This document shows, piece by piece, positions 47,601 through 57,100 of a DNA stretch of 64,000 bases. The DNA lies in assembly GCA_026261815.1 (NCBI GenBank), contig JAMPIT010000476.1, positions 2,631,501 to 2,695,500 on the forward strand. Direction: 5' to 3'. Each line of letters begins with the position of its first letter. Positions within the stretch are counted from its first letter, which is position 1. This stretch comes from Monarcha castaneiventris obscurior (lineage: Eukaryota > Chordata > Aves > Passeriformes > Monarchidae). The notes beneath the pieces are model-generated. The model made no database searches and had not been told where the DNA came from. It worked only from the letters and a program-made list of their open reading frames with translations. A program made the position numbers and the translations under genes.

Positions 47601-50600
47601 CTTCTCTCACCTTTGCATTGCCTAAACTTCCTCTCCAGGCTCAGATCACCTGATATTCCGAAACTTATTTCCTCTTGTTCCTTACTTACAAGTTACTTGT
47701 TACACAATATAATTAATTCTGGGTATTCAGCTGATCTTCAGCTTCCCAGAACTTTGTCTCAGTTTGGGGAGTGGGTGGTGGTGTCTGGTATTTCTTACTA
47801 GCTCAATATGATAGAGTCCTTGCCCAACAGCTGCTTCCTGGGCCTTCTTCGGTGCACATGAAATAGACAGCCAAGTCCATATGAACCCAAATCAATTTTA
47901 TTAAGAAGTTCCTCAGCAGCTTGAGAATGAGAAAAGTCAGACTAAAGGGGAAAGAAGCAAATGTTGGGAGGCTGTTAATGACAGACTAAATGAGTTTGTC
48001 AAGAAATAATTGACCTAATTTCAGTGACTAACTTTCAGTGCTTGGGTGACTGAAACGTATTCGTTTTTGAAGCTGAAACTTCACCCAGAGTAACAGAGTC
48101 TGAACAGCCTAGGTAAGCAAATGCAATGATCTCTGCTTTCCATCTGAACATGAAAGGTGAGCATTCATCAAAAATAAATAAAACAAGCCTGAGAAATGAA
48201 GCCTTGGAAAAGGAATGAAATCTCTGTATAGAAAGCAAACGAGAGAAGAAATGTCCACCAGAGAAGGAAATCCCTTGGTGAGTAGATTCATTACTCAGCA
48301 GAGACCTGGCACAGATGTCCTCTCCCCAGTTTAGCTGTAAGGCCACAGGTTTGAGAAAGCAGCAGGATTCTCACTGAAACCTTCCTATGGGTTGTCCAGG
48401 TGCTGCCTGGAAATAGGACTATGGGAAAAATATTTAGGATCCTTCCTCATGTGAGGGATGTGGAGCTGTAGCTCACTGAACTGCACTGCAGAGATCACAA
48501 CCACACATTAAGGAGCTGATGTGGAAGAAAGTGTATTTAGTCTGCTCCTTTGTGTGGAAAGTGAGTTTTACTTGACTTTTACAAAGACACACCCTTGAGA
48601 ACTCACTGTCTGTATTTCAGTCAGGGGCATAGCAACCAAATTAGAGGCATATTTTTATAAAATTGTTTAAAAAAAAGGAAAAAAAAGATTTGTTACAAGA
48701 GAAAACAGTATAGTGTTCTGTATGGCATTTTGAAAATATAAAGAAAATAATGTTGACTGTGAGCTCTAATAATTTTAGTTTGGCTCTTTTAAATAGCCAG
48801 AAGAATTAGACAAGCTTTGACAATACTGCTGAGGTGCTAATGGAAGAGCGTGCCCACACATTCACGTTCTTTTCCAATTACCTTGATAAGTATTCTCCCT
48901 CCTATGAATGACTACATCTGAATAAAAATAATAATTTTTGTGCACTAGAGGGTACTAGGCTACTATAAAAAATGTAGGAGGGACTTTTTTTTAGCAAGAC
49001 TAAGACAGATTCAAAATCTAACAACATTTTTTGCAAAATGTAGGAATAAGCAAAATGAACAGGAATCCTCTAGCTAGTCTTTCAAATGGTTAGTTTACCC
49101 AAAAAGTTCTCTGTAATGGCAAGAAAGAGAATGTTTCTAACTCCACATATTTTTAATTAGACCTTGTTTGAATTAGCACTTTCATTTTGCAAGCTGAGAG
49201 TGCACACTGAAATCTATAATTTAAAAAATAGGTTATTGAGTACAGGGAAAGCTTCTCTATTCCTCCCTCTGAATTTTATCACATTTTTATTGTCTGTTAT
49301 ACAGAATGCAGCCTCTCAACTCCTCCTTGCTTACATTAAAAAAAACCCCAGAAATGAAAGAGAATCTCCTTAGTCTCTTCATCATCACTAAGATGTGTTG
49401 GGTCTTGCTGGTTTTATCTCAACACTTACCCACTCCTGCCCTGATGTCAAACTATGTGTTACCATCAAGTGTCAGAGTGTATGTATGTATATATATACGT
49501 ATATATAGGTTTACACATATTTCTGACTGCAGCTAATTATTGGGGTTTATTTTTAGTTTCTCAGTGGCTTGAGGTGAAGAAATCTGTGGGTAGGTTGTAC
49601 TTCAAAACTACGTTAATTCCATCATGTACTCCCCGATACTGGAGGGTTTTATTTCTATATTAGAAAGCCTGCACTAAAAAATACCTTCAAATTCTTGAGT
49701 GACACAGCAGGAGAGCTGGAATTACTCATTCAGTATTTACATGGGACTTGACCTCAGTTAGAAATAGCTCAAGCTGCTTTTTTGCCAACCAAATGGTGGT
49801 AGCAGCTTCTGTAAAGCACAAGCACACTTACAAATCCAGGTACAAGTGGCTTTCAGTTCTTGTGCAAAACTCACACAAACTTTCAGCACGAAGCTTAGAT
49901 AAGAACCCTGCATGACTCATGGCAATTGTTGTCCTGGATAAATCAGATTTTGCTACATTCACATTCCTTTCCAATCTCCCTGACCTAAAGAACGCATTGT
50001 GAAAGCAAAGTGCAAATTCAGGCAAACTTTCATTTCAAATTCCAGGACTTTTCTGCACGTCTTTGCAAACAAATTAGACTATTAGTTGCTATTAGTTTGC
50101 ATATATTTCATTAAGATAGGGCATTCCTTTAATTTCCTGATTTTTCAGTTTTTCAAAGTAAAATCCATTATCGGATTGTTTTGATTAAGAAGGTCTTCAT
50201 AACTTTCAACTAAAATTAAAATCAACCTGAACCAAGCAAAGACACATGAGCTCAAAACCACAGAGCACCCTCTGCACAACACTGTATGCAAAGAAACTCA
50301 GACAGAAAGCAAACAGATTACTAAGGATACACTAAATAATATAAACTCAAATCAAGAAAAATACATTGAACAGAGAAACAGAAAACATCAGAGGCTTCTG
50401 AAAAGATACACAGAATACTAGCTACCTCTTTAAACATGAAAAAAACATACCTGTATCTATTTACCTCACTTCCTAGACTAAAATCAGTCAGTAGATATAT
50501 TAGAAGCTTTTCAGCCAATGTAGTAATGATTCATCTTTCTCAGACCATCTCACAGATTATTCCAGACAGAAACAAAACACTCCATAAATGTGCATTTCTA

Positions 50601-50975
50601 TTTTAATCTACCAGTTGCTTCCTGGTTTTAGATATTAGAATAATTAGCAAACATAATGAATAGAAAATTAGTTGTCTGACAGTGATACCAACCATTTAAA
50701 AAGTTGGGCAACAGATTAATAACAGCAGTGGTTATCCAAATAAATAGGTGAAAGTAATCCTATTTCAGGATACTAAATACTAAAGGTGCTAAATGCTGCC
50801 AGAAGAAATGCCAATTACTGTTGTCAGAAGTTCATGAAGAAAAGCCACAATGCCTTTCCAAATTGCCTGAGTTACCATCTTCACACACACTTTAAGACAG
50901 GAGTTAAAGCTTACCTCTTTGTGCAGCACAGTGCATCCAACACAAGAGCAGAGCTGCGTAGCCCAGGAACGACAT
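23668..50975 (-). CDS. CFH: CFH, complement factor H, 21 SCR domains
   Basis: Factor H is the main soluble brake of the alternative complement pathway. It is a cofactor for factor I and speeds decay of the C3 convertase through SCR1-4, and binds C3d, sialic acid and heparin through its C-terminal SCRs. Twenty-four coding exons join with consistent splice sites to 3,945 bases, 1,314 residues: signal peptide 1-20, SCR1 to residue 82, SCR2 (two exons) to 143, then one exon per SCR up to SCR21 ending near 1309, and a five-residue tail. Human CFH has 20 SCRs. SCR1-14 and SCR19-20 match human domains by motif and order, for example PCGHPGDT, CLPV, KPCDYPPIENG, CGPPPE, CPPPPQVP and MERNNIELKW. SCR21 is an additional SCR20-like domain. 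SCR12 and SCR15 have unusual cysteines. Identity is secure; the last mini-exon is the least certain part. Confidence 0.96.
23812..24006 (-). CDS. CFH: CFH SCR21 exon (second SCR20-type domain)
   Basis: Minus-strand acceptor TTTGCAG and donor GTAAGT; phase 1 at both ends. It reads SCALDTSIMERNNIQLQ, SGDPVDFDCKHGYWQV and MYPEC. It shares MERNNI.L, SGD...F.C..GY and YP.C with the SCR20 exon next to it. The Trp that follows the NNIxL stretch in SCR20 is shifted, and the loop is rich in Arg. Confidence 0.9.
24300..24500 (-). CDS. CFH: CFH SCR20 exon
   Basis: Acceptor TTTTTCAAG and donor GTAAGT; phase 1. It reads VACTASEEDMERNNIELKW, KSKLYSTSGDYIEFRC and LDYPQC, close to human SCR20 (IMENYNIALRW, KQKLYSRTGESVEFVC, LEYPTC). 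The Trp and nearby lysines used for C3d and sialic-acid binding in human are present. Confidence 0.95.
25190..25372 (-). CDS. CFH: CFH SCR19 exon
   Basis: Acceptor CTTTCAG and donor GTAGGT; phase 1. It reads RCGMPPTIQSGELLVFPL, QQGATVEYKCPNYYVLKG and CLNGQWTSPPVC, matching human SCR19 (KCGPPPPIDNG, VEYQCQNLYQLEG). Confidence 0.95.
25795..25833 (-). promoter_or_regulatory. CFH: CU-rich tract just after the CFH SCR18 donor
   Basis: On the transcribed (minus) strand the intron begins GTAATTTCCC and continues with repeated TCTC units. Such tracts are typical binding sites for PTB-like splicing factors. The regulatory role is inference only. Confidence 0.3.
25838..26014 (-). CDS. CFH: CFH SCR18 exon
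   Basis: Acceptor CTTTTCAG and donor GTAATT; phase 1. It reads DVTCEPPPEIPGGGIDG, YSPGESAKYQC and CQNGTWTDLPTC. It is similar to human SCR18. Confidence 0.94.
26969..27145 (-). CDS. CFH: CFH SCR17 exon (GC-rich 5' half)
   Basis: Acceptor CTTTGCAG and donor GTAGGA; phase 1. It reads DVSCGAAPEIPNARVAS, YLPGARVHYQCESNFQMTG and CSNGQWSQAPVC. It resembles SCR18, which suggests an old internal duplication. Confidence 0.93.
27732..27908 (-). CDS. CFH: CFH SCR16 exon
   Basis: Acceptor CTTTTCAG and donor GTACAG; phase 1. It reads KPCGSVPKVANARFEG, YEPGETIGYQCHSGF and CRKGNWTTPPFC. Possible N-glycosylation sites are NKT and NWT. The exact human counterpart within SCR15-17 is uncertain. Confidence 0.92.
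28526..28732 (-). CDS. CFH: CFH SCR15 exon with altered cysteines
   Basis: Acceptor TTTTTTAG and donor GTAATA; 207 bases, phase 1. It reads RPCLPPQSIECADAPRLEN, FKYVSRSGYVLEG and CSMGKWTAAPSC. The second canonical Cys (in YxCxxGY) is Ser, while an extra Cys lies about eight residues before the usual first Cys. The exon is about 25-30 bases longer than its neighbours. Confidence 0.9.
29144..29323 (-). CDS. CFH: CFH SCR14 exon
   Basis: Acceptor TCCTTAG and donor GTCAGT; phase 1. It reads SVCPPPPQVPGAQQ, NYRNGSKAAFSCPDGF and CTEGKWQSPPHC, matching human SCR14 (LCPPPPQIPN, NYRDGEKVSVLC, CKDGRWQSIPLC). Confidence 0.95.
30536..30718 (-). CDS. CFH: CFH SCR13 exon
   Basis: Acceptor TTTTTCAG and donor GTGTGT; phase 1. 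It reads QCVIPEDIELVRSGQ, FHKIIHYTCSLADENIKQ and CVSGRWTPEIAC. Human SCR13 is atypical in a similar way (CINGRWDPEVNC). Confidence 0.93.
30795..30895 (+). mobile_element. CR1 LINE 3'-end fragment in CFH intron
   Basis: The run GATATGAGGAAGAACTTCACTG followed by GAGGTTGGACCCTTCCAACC resembles the 3' end of CR1. It lies in the intron between SCR12 and SCR13, antisense to CFH. Confidence 0.65.
31203..31385 (-). CDS. CFH: CFH SCR12 exon with an extra cysteine
   Basis: Acceptor TCGACAG and donor GTAATC; phase 1. It reads MPCESPSSIPNVVLRQ, YSHGDEVTCGCKPGSDN and CLNGEWKPLPIC. The usual Tyr of the YxC motif is Cys, giving five cysteines. Confidence 0.91.
32038..32220 (-). CDS. CFH: CFH SCR11 exon
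   Basis: Acceptor GATTTCAG and donor GTAATC; phase 1. It reads RGCGPPPEITNGNVVDG, YQHGDRKEYECNSEFKLVG and CVDGQWSPPPSC, matching human SCR11 (SCGPPPELLNGNVKEK). Confidence 0.95.
32604..32642. repeat. TA/CA-rich microsatellite in CFH intron
   Basis: A run of about 35 bases of alternating TA, TG and CA dinucleotides, between SCR10 and SCR11. Confidence 0.6.
33344..33517 (-). CDS. CFH: CFH SCR10 exon
   Basis: Acceptor TCTACAG and donor GTAATT; phase 1. It reads IECALPPLRNGDFSP, YHSGAVVKFTCAKKYIRVG and QCYHFGWFPPPPLC, matching human SCR10 and resembling F13B SCR4. Confidence 0.95.
33672..33848 (-). CDS. CFH: CFH SCR9 exon
   Basis: Acceptor TTCTGCAG and donor GTGAAT; phase 1. It reads SCKAREDILINHTNKTVF, EETIEYSCLEGYKTT and CDKNGEWSPEPQC. 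NHT and NKT are possible N-glycosylation sites. Confidence 0.93.
34674..34850 (-). CDS. CFH: CFH SCR8 exon
   Basis: The acceptor follows a TCTC-rich tract (TCTCTCAG) and the donor is GTGAGT; phase 1. It reads KCRNIIFENGFWNSG, LKEKALYTCHAGFVTPEG and CQEGSWTPPPKC. Human SCR8 also has the LKEKAKYQC block. Confidence 0.94.
35208..35384 (-). CDS. CFH: CFH SCR7 exon
   Basis: Acceptor TTCTTTAG and donor GTGAGT; phase 1. It reads KCFINELENGYFPRRG, FYKEGERVRYGCYNDY and CTRNGWEPAPRC. Human SCR7 (KCYFPYLENGYNQNYG) corresponds; it is a heparin-binding site there. Confidence 0.94.
36625..36825 (-). CDS. CFH: CFH SCR6 exon
   Basis: Acceptor TTTCAAG and donor GTAAGT; phase 1. It reads KPCDYPPIENGKLSH, YYRDYYFPKRFGQTVDYYC and CSETGWFPEPKC, matching human SCR6 (KPCDYPDIKHGG, RRPYFPVAVGKYY). 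Confidence 0.95.
37708..37745. repeat. T-rich low-complexity tract
   Basis: Nearly pure T run with two interrupting C bases, in the CFH intron between SCR5 and SCR6. Confidence 0.7.
38304..38483 (-). CDS. CFH: CFH SCR5 exon
   Basis: Acceptor TATTTAG and donor GTAAGT; phase 1. It reads IVCSPPVISSGKFIPQKD, GDTITVECDAGYHFKV and CTKNGWVPDPAC, matching human SCR5. Confidence 0.94.
39986..40156 (-). CDS. CFH: CFH SCR4 exon
   Basis: Acceptor AATTTCAG and donor GTCAGT; phase 1. It reads IICDVPEILHGYVRSP, YKENELMQYFCEEGYKYE and CTESGWNPPPYC, matching human SCR4 (YKENERFQYKCNMGYEYS, CTESGWRPLPSC). It is part of the cofactor-active SCR1-4 unit. Confidence 0.96.
40231..40310 (+). repeat. G/T-rich low-complexity tract with GGTTGG repeats
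   Basis: The plus strand reads runs of T broken by GG, GGG and GGGG, including a GGTTGGTTGGTTGG core near 40,259. It lies about 75 bases upstream of the SCR4 acceptor in CFH. Confidence 0.75.
41330..41885 (+). mobile_element. CR1 LINE fragment in CFH intron
   Basis: The 3' portion reads the typical CR1 end: GGTTGCCCAGAGAGGCTGTGG at about 41,740, then CATCCTTGGAGACATTAAAA and GAGCAACTTGCC. It is antisense to CFH and lies between SCR3 and SCR4. The 5' limit is approximate. Confidence 0.85.
42363..42557 (-). CDS. CFH: CFH SCR3 exon
   Basis: Acceptor TTGTCCAG and donor GTAAAA; phase 1. It reads VIKCLPVQEPENGRI, YSFGQVVNFECNAKHKLVG and WSSDVPQC, matching human SCR3 (VVKCLPVTAPENGKI, YHFGQAVRFVC). 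Confidence 0.96.
44268..44344 (-). CDS. CFH: CFH SCR2 exon, second half
   Basis: Acceptor TTGGTAAG and donor GTAAAT. One base completes a Gly codon, then YQMLSLRNYRECQADGW and SNDIPHCE follow, as in human (YQLLGEINYRECDTDGW). Human SCR2 is also split over two exons. Confidence 0.93.
45065..45170 (-). CDS. CFH: CFH SCR2 exon, first half
   Basis: Acceptor TTAACCAG and donor GTAATA, which ends in phase 2. It reads KPCGHPGDTEFGSFELT and VFGARVEYRCND, almost the human sequence. Confidence 0.95.
46941..47126 (-). CDS. CFH: CFH SCR1 exon
   Basis: Acceptor ATTTTTAG and donor GTGAGT; phase 1. It reads CEEPPPRRVKEVPSKRW, YPHGTQASYNCRPGYVKIG and CVDGTWKQL, matching human SCR1 (CNELPPRRNTEI, YPEGTQAIYKCRPGYRSLG). 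Confidence 0.96.
47127..50914 (-). other. CFH: CFH intron 1
   Basis: 3.8 kb between the signal-peptide exon and SCR1. It includes a TA-rich microsatellite at about 49,477-49,507 and otherwise unremarkable AT-rich sequence. No exon was recognised on either strand. Confidence 0.75.
49477..49507. repeat. TA/TG microsatellite in CFH intron 1
   Basis: Alternating TG and TA units with a TATACGTATA core, about 30 bases. Confidence 0.65.
50915..50975 (-). CDS. CFH: CFH exon 1, signal peptide
   Basis: It encodes MSFLGYAALLLCWMHCAAQR, then one base of a split Gly codon before the donor GTAAGC. It has the length, hydrophobic core and small-residue end of a secretion signal and the phase 1 needed for the SCR1 exon. 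Confidence 0.9.
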
Positions 50976-51093
50976 CCTAGAGGTTCAAAAACTCAGCAAA
51001 CACATCCAGTAATGCAGCCTACTTTTTTTATTACTTTGTGTTATTTCCACTCCTTTTTTACTTAACTGGTCCAGGGACTGACCTTGCAAAACA

Positions 51094-51099
51094 TTTATA
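51094..51099 (-). promoter_or_regulatory. CFH: TATA-like box of CFH promoter
   Basis: TATAAA on the minus strand, 119 bases upstream of the CFH start codon. TTGCAA palindromes of C/EBP type lie beside it at 51084-51089 and 51133-51138. The role is inferred from position. Confidence 0.45.
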
Positions 51100-51139
51100 C
51101 TCTGATTTCAGCAGTCACTTCCCCTAAACCTCTTGCAAC

Positions 51140-54100
51140 ACACAAGTGTTTCTTTTTTTTTTAAACCCCCACTCTAAACCTTGCTAAATGAATAAATAAA
51201 CAAATGCCTGGCAATTTAGGTCGACACATTCCTTTCCCTGTGGTCTGCTTATTTTGACATCACACTTTTTTTCCCCCATATTTAGCCCTTCCATGCTCAT
51301 ATAAGGTTACTTCTTTTGATATCTAAAAGTTATACAAATAAATTATTTTGCAATTCCTTGTGTATTGTATGCTTAGTTAGAAAACAAATTCATGGTAAGT
51401 GTGTGTAAAAATGAACTGCTCTACACATATAATTCAAGATATATGTTGCAAACAATCAAAATAAAAAGCAGGCAAAAATACAGACTGACTTAGGGGTCAC
51501 TCACCAGTTCTTACAGAAGGTCACCAACTACCCAGAGCAAAGGAAATCTATTTGGTCAAATTCCTCATCAAATAAACCCAGATGATGTTGAAGCACTTCA
51601 GTATCACATGAGAAATTATAAGATGGAGAAAGTTTGAATGGGTTGTAAGACAGATACTGAACTTTCCAAAGAAAAACATAAAATTTTGCAAAAAGAACCG
51701 TATGCCTAACAAAGGAACTTCTCATGTGTTCAGGTAAGCAACAGTCATACAGTCTAATAGTTTAATGAAATGTCTCAGCTTTGCAAGTGCTCTTCAGTGC
51801 AAATGTAGATCATAGGAAGAGAATTATTTGAGACTGAGAATTGGGGGGAAAAATGTAATACTACAAAGTGCTCACAGGAGATGGACATGAACCAGCTACA
51901 GGCCAGATGCCCTCCAGTGGTGATGTCTGACTGGCATGGAGTACACACAGATCCATCTTGTATATGTTTCCAAAAACCCACATAACATATCCTCAGAAAT
52001 CACCAGCTTCGTTAGTGTACTGCTATAGGGTAAAAACGAGCGTCTACAGCTCTCAAATCAACAGCAGTTAAAAGTTTCTCTCTTCTTAAAATGCGGGTGG
52101 AATTTTTTTTTTTTTTTAACTCTGGGCTGTGTTTTCTGTCACCACTTGTAAGAAATGGCCTTAGTAAAACCGGCATTCAGCTGTTTCTCCTACAGGAATG
52201 ACTTCAGAGAGCATAATGTCTCTTCCTTTCCCTTGACAAATGACTCATGTGGAGAATGAACTCTCACCCTGCTCCATGACCCTGTGATGATCGATCTGCA
52301 TCCAGTTTGCAGTTACTGGTGCACACCTTATCAGTAAGTGGAGATTTCATGCACCTGTCAAAGTTGCATTTTCTCCAGTTTTAGTATTGTATCTTCTGAT
52401 GTCATGAAGCTCAAACTGGTTCAGGTTTTGTCAAACTGCTTTTGGATTATTAAACTTCTAAAATAATTATGGGCTTGAAACATGGTCAAAGATACTTTCA
52501 GGTGCAGCTGAACCAGAACTGGAATTGAAATGGTACCATAAATTTCCTGACTGCTCTCTATAAACACAGGCATTGCTAGAACAATTTAAGCTAAAAGCTA
52601 ACATCAGTATGCAAAACCAGGTAGATATAAAATGTCTATGAATAAATTTAAGCTGCATATTAGAAAACTCACCTCACCTGGTGAAGCTTTGAAACAACAT
52701 TTGTATAGGCATAACACAGGCCTGTACAGAGAAACCATCTTCAATCACAAAGCAAGGGACCAGACTCAGTCCTTTCCAGTCCTGGGTTTGTGATCTTCTT
52801 AAGTTGTTGATTAAACTTACCCTAGCCAAATGGAAATAGAATCAGGAAAGAATTAAACTTTCTTTCCTTCTTCACCTCTTCCATGGGCTATCAACTCAAG
52901 ATCTAATGTCTTTAATTGTGTCTCACTTGGTTTAGCCACCTCCAGCCTCTAACAAAACAGAGCATACAGACAAACCATGCCTCAGGACCTCTAAGGCAAG
53001 GAGAAAAGAACTCATCTCTAGAGTTTACCTCCTACTCATGAGAAAGGCAGAAACATCCAAGTAGTTATGCAACCAAAGACAGCTGGATTTTATTGAAGGA
53101 AGCAGAGCTACTGCTTTGAGAACTGGTGTGACTGCACTCAAAATACTGCTGTGGACATGGCCAGACTGCCAAAATATCACCACATATTCCCTGTACAAGC
53201 AAAACTGCATGTCAAGGTGTGAGATCATAGGAAAGGACAGGTTGGAAGTTATCTAGTCCAAAACTCCTCCACAAAGCAGAGTCAGCGTGAGCTCAGAATA
53301 AGCGACTCAGGTTTTTCTTAGTTCCTTATTTAACACGGAGGCTTAACATCAAAGCTCAGAGTGTTGGTTCAAACCTGAATAATTTTGAGAACAGTATTAG
53401 GAAGCTGTTTTGTGTTAGGAAAACAGATCTGAGGAAGTCAATGTATTCCATAGGGGACTAATGATGACTAGTAATGGGAGCTTAATTAGCCACAGCTGAA
53501 ATAGCATCTCTGACCAGTATAATTCCAGCATGTTCTAACAGCATGCTTGCTGTCACACTTGAGTTTAATGACCTCATTAGAGCACACAGAATTCTAGCAC
53601 CAGCCACTGCTTTGCCCAACAATTGTCATGAAAATGTCCTATCCCACTGTATTAATAGTGAGATAATCTTTGCATCCTCAACATATGTCTCTCCTCACAC
53701 TGGCACACAACTTCTGTGACTCATAATTGCACTAACACATCATGTAATAGCTACAATCACAACCTAAGGGTGTGACAGGGAAAAACTGCTCAGTTTACTT
53801 CGTTTAAACCAAATCATAATCAAATTGGTTTATTGATTTATTAATAGAACACAATTAGCTAGCAATCAGTGGCATATATTTTCAGGTTCAGTATGGGCAA
53901 TACACTGTTAAACAAAATGCTAATAAACACCTAACAAATAAAGAACCTTTTTTCACTAATCCCCCAAAGTTCTAATCATGCACACAAAGCTGTGCACCCA
54001 CCCACCCACGGTTATACACACAATTTCCCTCTCACACATACCCCTGTAGGAGATGTGGGCACTTACTGTGCACTTTGCTGCTCCTCACAACCTGCTAATG

Positions 54101-57100
54101 CACACAGCAGGGAGGAAGCACCCCAGCCCCAGCTGTGAGTCCCTGCCTGTTGCACCTGCCCAAGCTGGATGAAGGCTGCTGGCAGGTCCACACAGAGTTT
54201 TTGATGCCAGGGGACAAACACACAGTAAATGGTGTCAAACCCACCTCTTCCATTTTTGACCACTTGCTCCATTCCCACTGTTTTCCCTCCTGTTACAATT
54301 TCGTTTGTCCCATACATTTATTTCCAAATTGGCCCTTCCCTTATTTCAGAACTCACCTGGTAACTCCCTAGTGGTTTGTCATCCCCTTTAACAGGATCAG
54401 CTGTGGCACAGTCAATCTCAGACAGGTTTGGCTGCTTGAACTTGCATTCCTGTCTTATCAGCTGTTGCTGTTAAGGTAATTTTACCAAGAATGGGTCATG
54501 GGAGCACCCTTGAAAACAGAAACACAATATAGGAATTCTTTAGGAATATTTCTTCAGCTTCTTCTAAGGTAAATTAGACAACAGAATGTGCTCAGGCAGC
54601 ATTTTACAGCAATGACAGGAGATATAGCATGTCCAATTCTAAAAGCAATATAAACCCACTTCTGATTACTTGTGTTTAAGTACCACCTCATTCTCCTGCC
54701 TTGGTGCTCTGTACTCAAAAGTGAAGTGAAAATTACTTGAAAAGGTGTTCTTTGCAAAAAAAGATGTTCTCCTCCTATATAAAAGCAGCTGTCAGTAACC
54801 CTACTTTTAAATGAAGTAAGTCCTCCTACTCGCAGCCAAGTGAAGATTTACTGGAAGGCAATTCCCAGGTTATCACCATTTCCCACCAGCCTTGCTCTCC
54901 CAGGATGCAGTGCAGCTCTTCTCTTGTTCCCACAGCTCCTTTCCAGGTCACCACAGATGCCAGAGGGCCAGGGTGCACCAGGACCCTGGGTGGCCCTGAA
55001 GTGTTGGCTGTCCCTTTTTGGATCTGTGCTGTGCTGGCTTGGCACAGAAGAATAAAAAGATCAGGTCAGATCGAATGCCCTGTGTCTGAAACAACTCTCT
55101 AAAGATTGTGCTTGCAGTGCAGAGTCCTGCTCACCAGGCTATGGAAAACATGCCCTCTACCTACCAACATTTCAGTTTAATTAGATACACGAAACTGCCT
55201 CTTTTTTTAATGCTTTCAGAGGAATTATCAAATTTGAAATCCCTCATTTTGCTTTCTGCCCTAGCTTTGCAGCTTTACAGTGACCTTAAAACTCTGTTCT
55301 CACTTTGGGCTATTTCAGTCTGTTACTGTTTCTGAATCACTATCAAACCTTTCATGCCAGCAGAACAGTCTGCTACTGCACAGCCATTTAAAAAAACAGG
55401 CATCAAGTGGAAAGATAGGAGGACTCCAAAAACATTTTTTCCCCTGAAATTTAAACAATTCTAAACATTGCAGCATTGCACTCTGGAAGGTATATCAGAC
55501 AATAAAAGAAAGAGATATGCAAAACAGGCAATAAAAAGTAAATAGGATAAATAAAGATTTAAAGGTATGTGAGAATAGCAAGACTTGCTTATAAATAAAT
55601 AGTCCTTTTAGAAAAAAAACCAGCATGGAGCAGTCTAGAGCTTGTAAAAAATTATGATTATGATTTTTTTTTAAAAAAGTTTCATTACATATCAATAGTA
55701 TGTCCCCAATGGCTGCACTTTCCCAAAGGACAATTAAAGTTACCATCAATTCTTCCTGTTACTAGTCCAGCACACAACCCAGCTACCTAGCAGGGAGGTG
55801 ACACAAGCATTTCTTTCTGCTGAAACTTACTGGGCTGCACTGTCATTTTTGTGCTATGGTAATACTCAGACCCCACCCCCAGACTGTACTGTAAGATTGA
55901 GAATAAATCAAAAACAGGCCTTATCCCCAAAAGCCAAGACTCCAGTAAGGTGTAACAGAAGTACACTTAAACTAGCAAACAAAAGAAGTGACAAAGCCAG
56001 CAAGCTCACATTGCCCTAACTCTCTAGCAAATCCTTTTTAAGAAAGGGATGTGAAAGGGAAGAGTGGGATTGCAGTGACAATTCCTTTGCAGCAAGGGAG
56101 AAGTAAGAAAATGATGATGCTTTCAAATTATAATGTGTGGGAACAGAGGCTATTAGGGAAAGATGCAAGACAAGTAATCATCTGAATAGGAAATGACACA
56201 AAAGAATAAGGCAGAGTCCATGCAGTTGTTGGAATTGAAATGGAAATAAATAGATCCTCCTTGAACCAACAGATTTGGTGTTATGGTCACAAAAATGAAG
56301 AAGGTAAAACAGGCTGCCCTCACTCAACAGCAACAGACACACAAGATGGGCCTAAGAAATTGTATTTTAGATCACACAAAGAAAATGTGCAAGAATGAGA
56401 TATTGCAGAGGTAAAGGTCTAAAAGTACAATCTCAAAGTGCTGGGGGCTCTACAAACGTTGCACTGCTCAGCAACATCCCTTTGATTTCCATCAGCCTCA
56501 AGAAGCACAAACACTGGGTAAAGGGAAACCAAAGGCTATATAACTTCCAGGTCATTTTGCCCTCCTCCAACTCAATGCCCCCTTTGGCATCCGGGCCAAG
56601 GTCCATTAGTAAGGATTATCAGTGTGCAGTTGTTTTAAAAATTCAAAATTGCAGTCAATGAGCTTAAATCCATTCAGACATTCACTGATGTAGTCTTTAG
56701 TCCTACACTCCACATCACTAAAAAACAGTCCTGTACCAAGGTAGGTAAAGAGTGAGTGTCCTCAAAACACACCTCTCACCAGGTTTTGCAACTGATTTGA
56801 TTTAACCTCCCAGATCCATTCAGACTGCAGGATGCTGAGACTCAGTCTAGCACACCCAATTTAAGTCTGATAAGGCACTTGTACTTTGGATTTGAGATTG
56901 CTTTTGCAGTTGATGGTCTGAAAGCTACAGGGGAAAAAAAAAAAAAAGATGGTAACAAATTCTGAAAAAAATAAAGAACATTGTTTTCTAACTGAGAAGT
57001 ACCCCTTTTTTAATGCTGAGATTCTGTTTTCTGATATACGGAGGAGTATTTATCAGCAAGGACTCTTTAGACTTCCATCTAGGTACACTTCAACAGATAC

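Noticed and set aside
52738..52800. Weak CR1-like tail
   Set aside because: Only a short, imperfect match to the CR1 end; not listed as a separate element.
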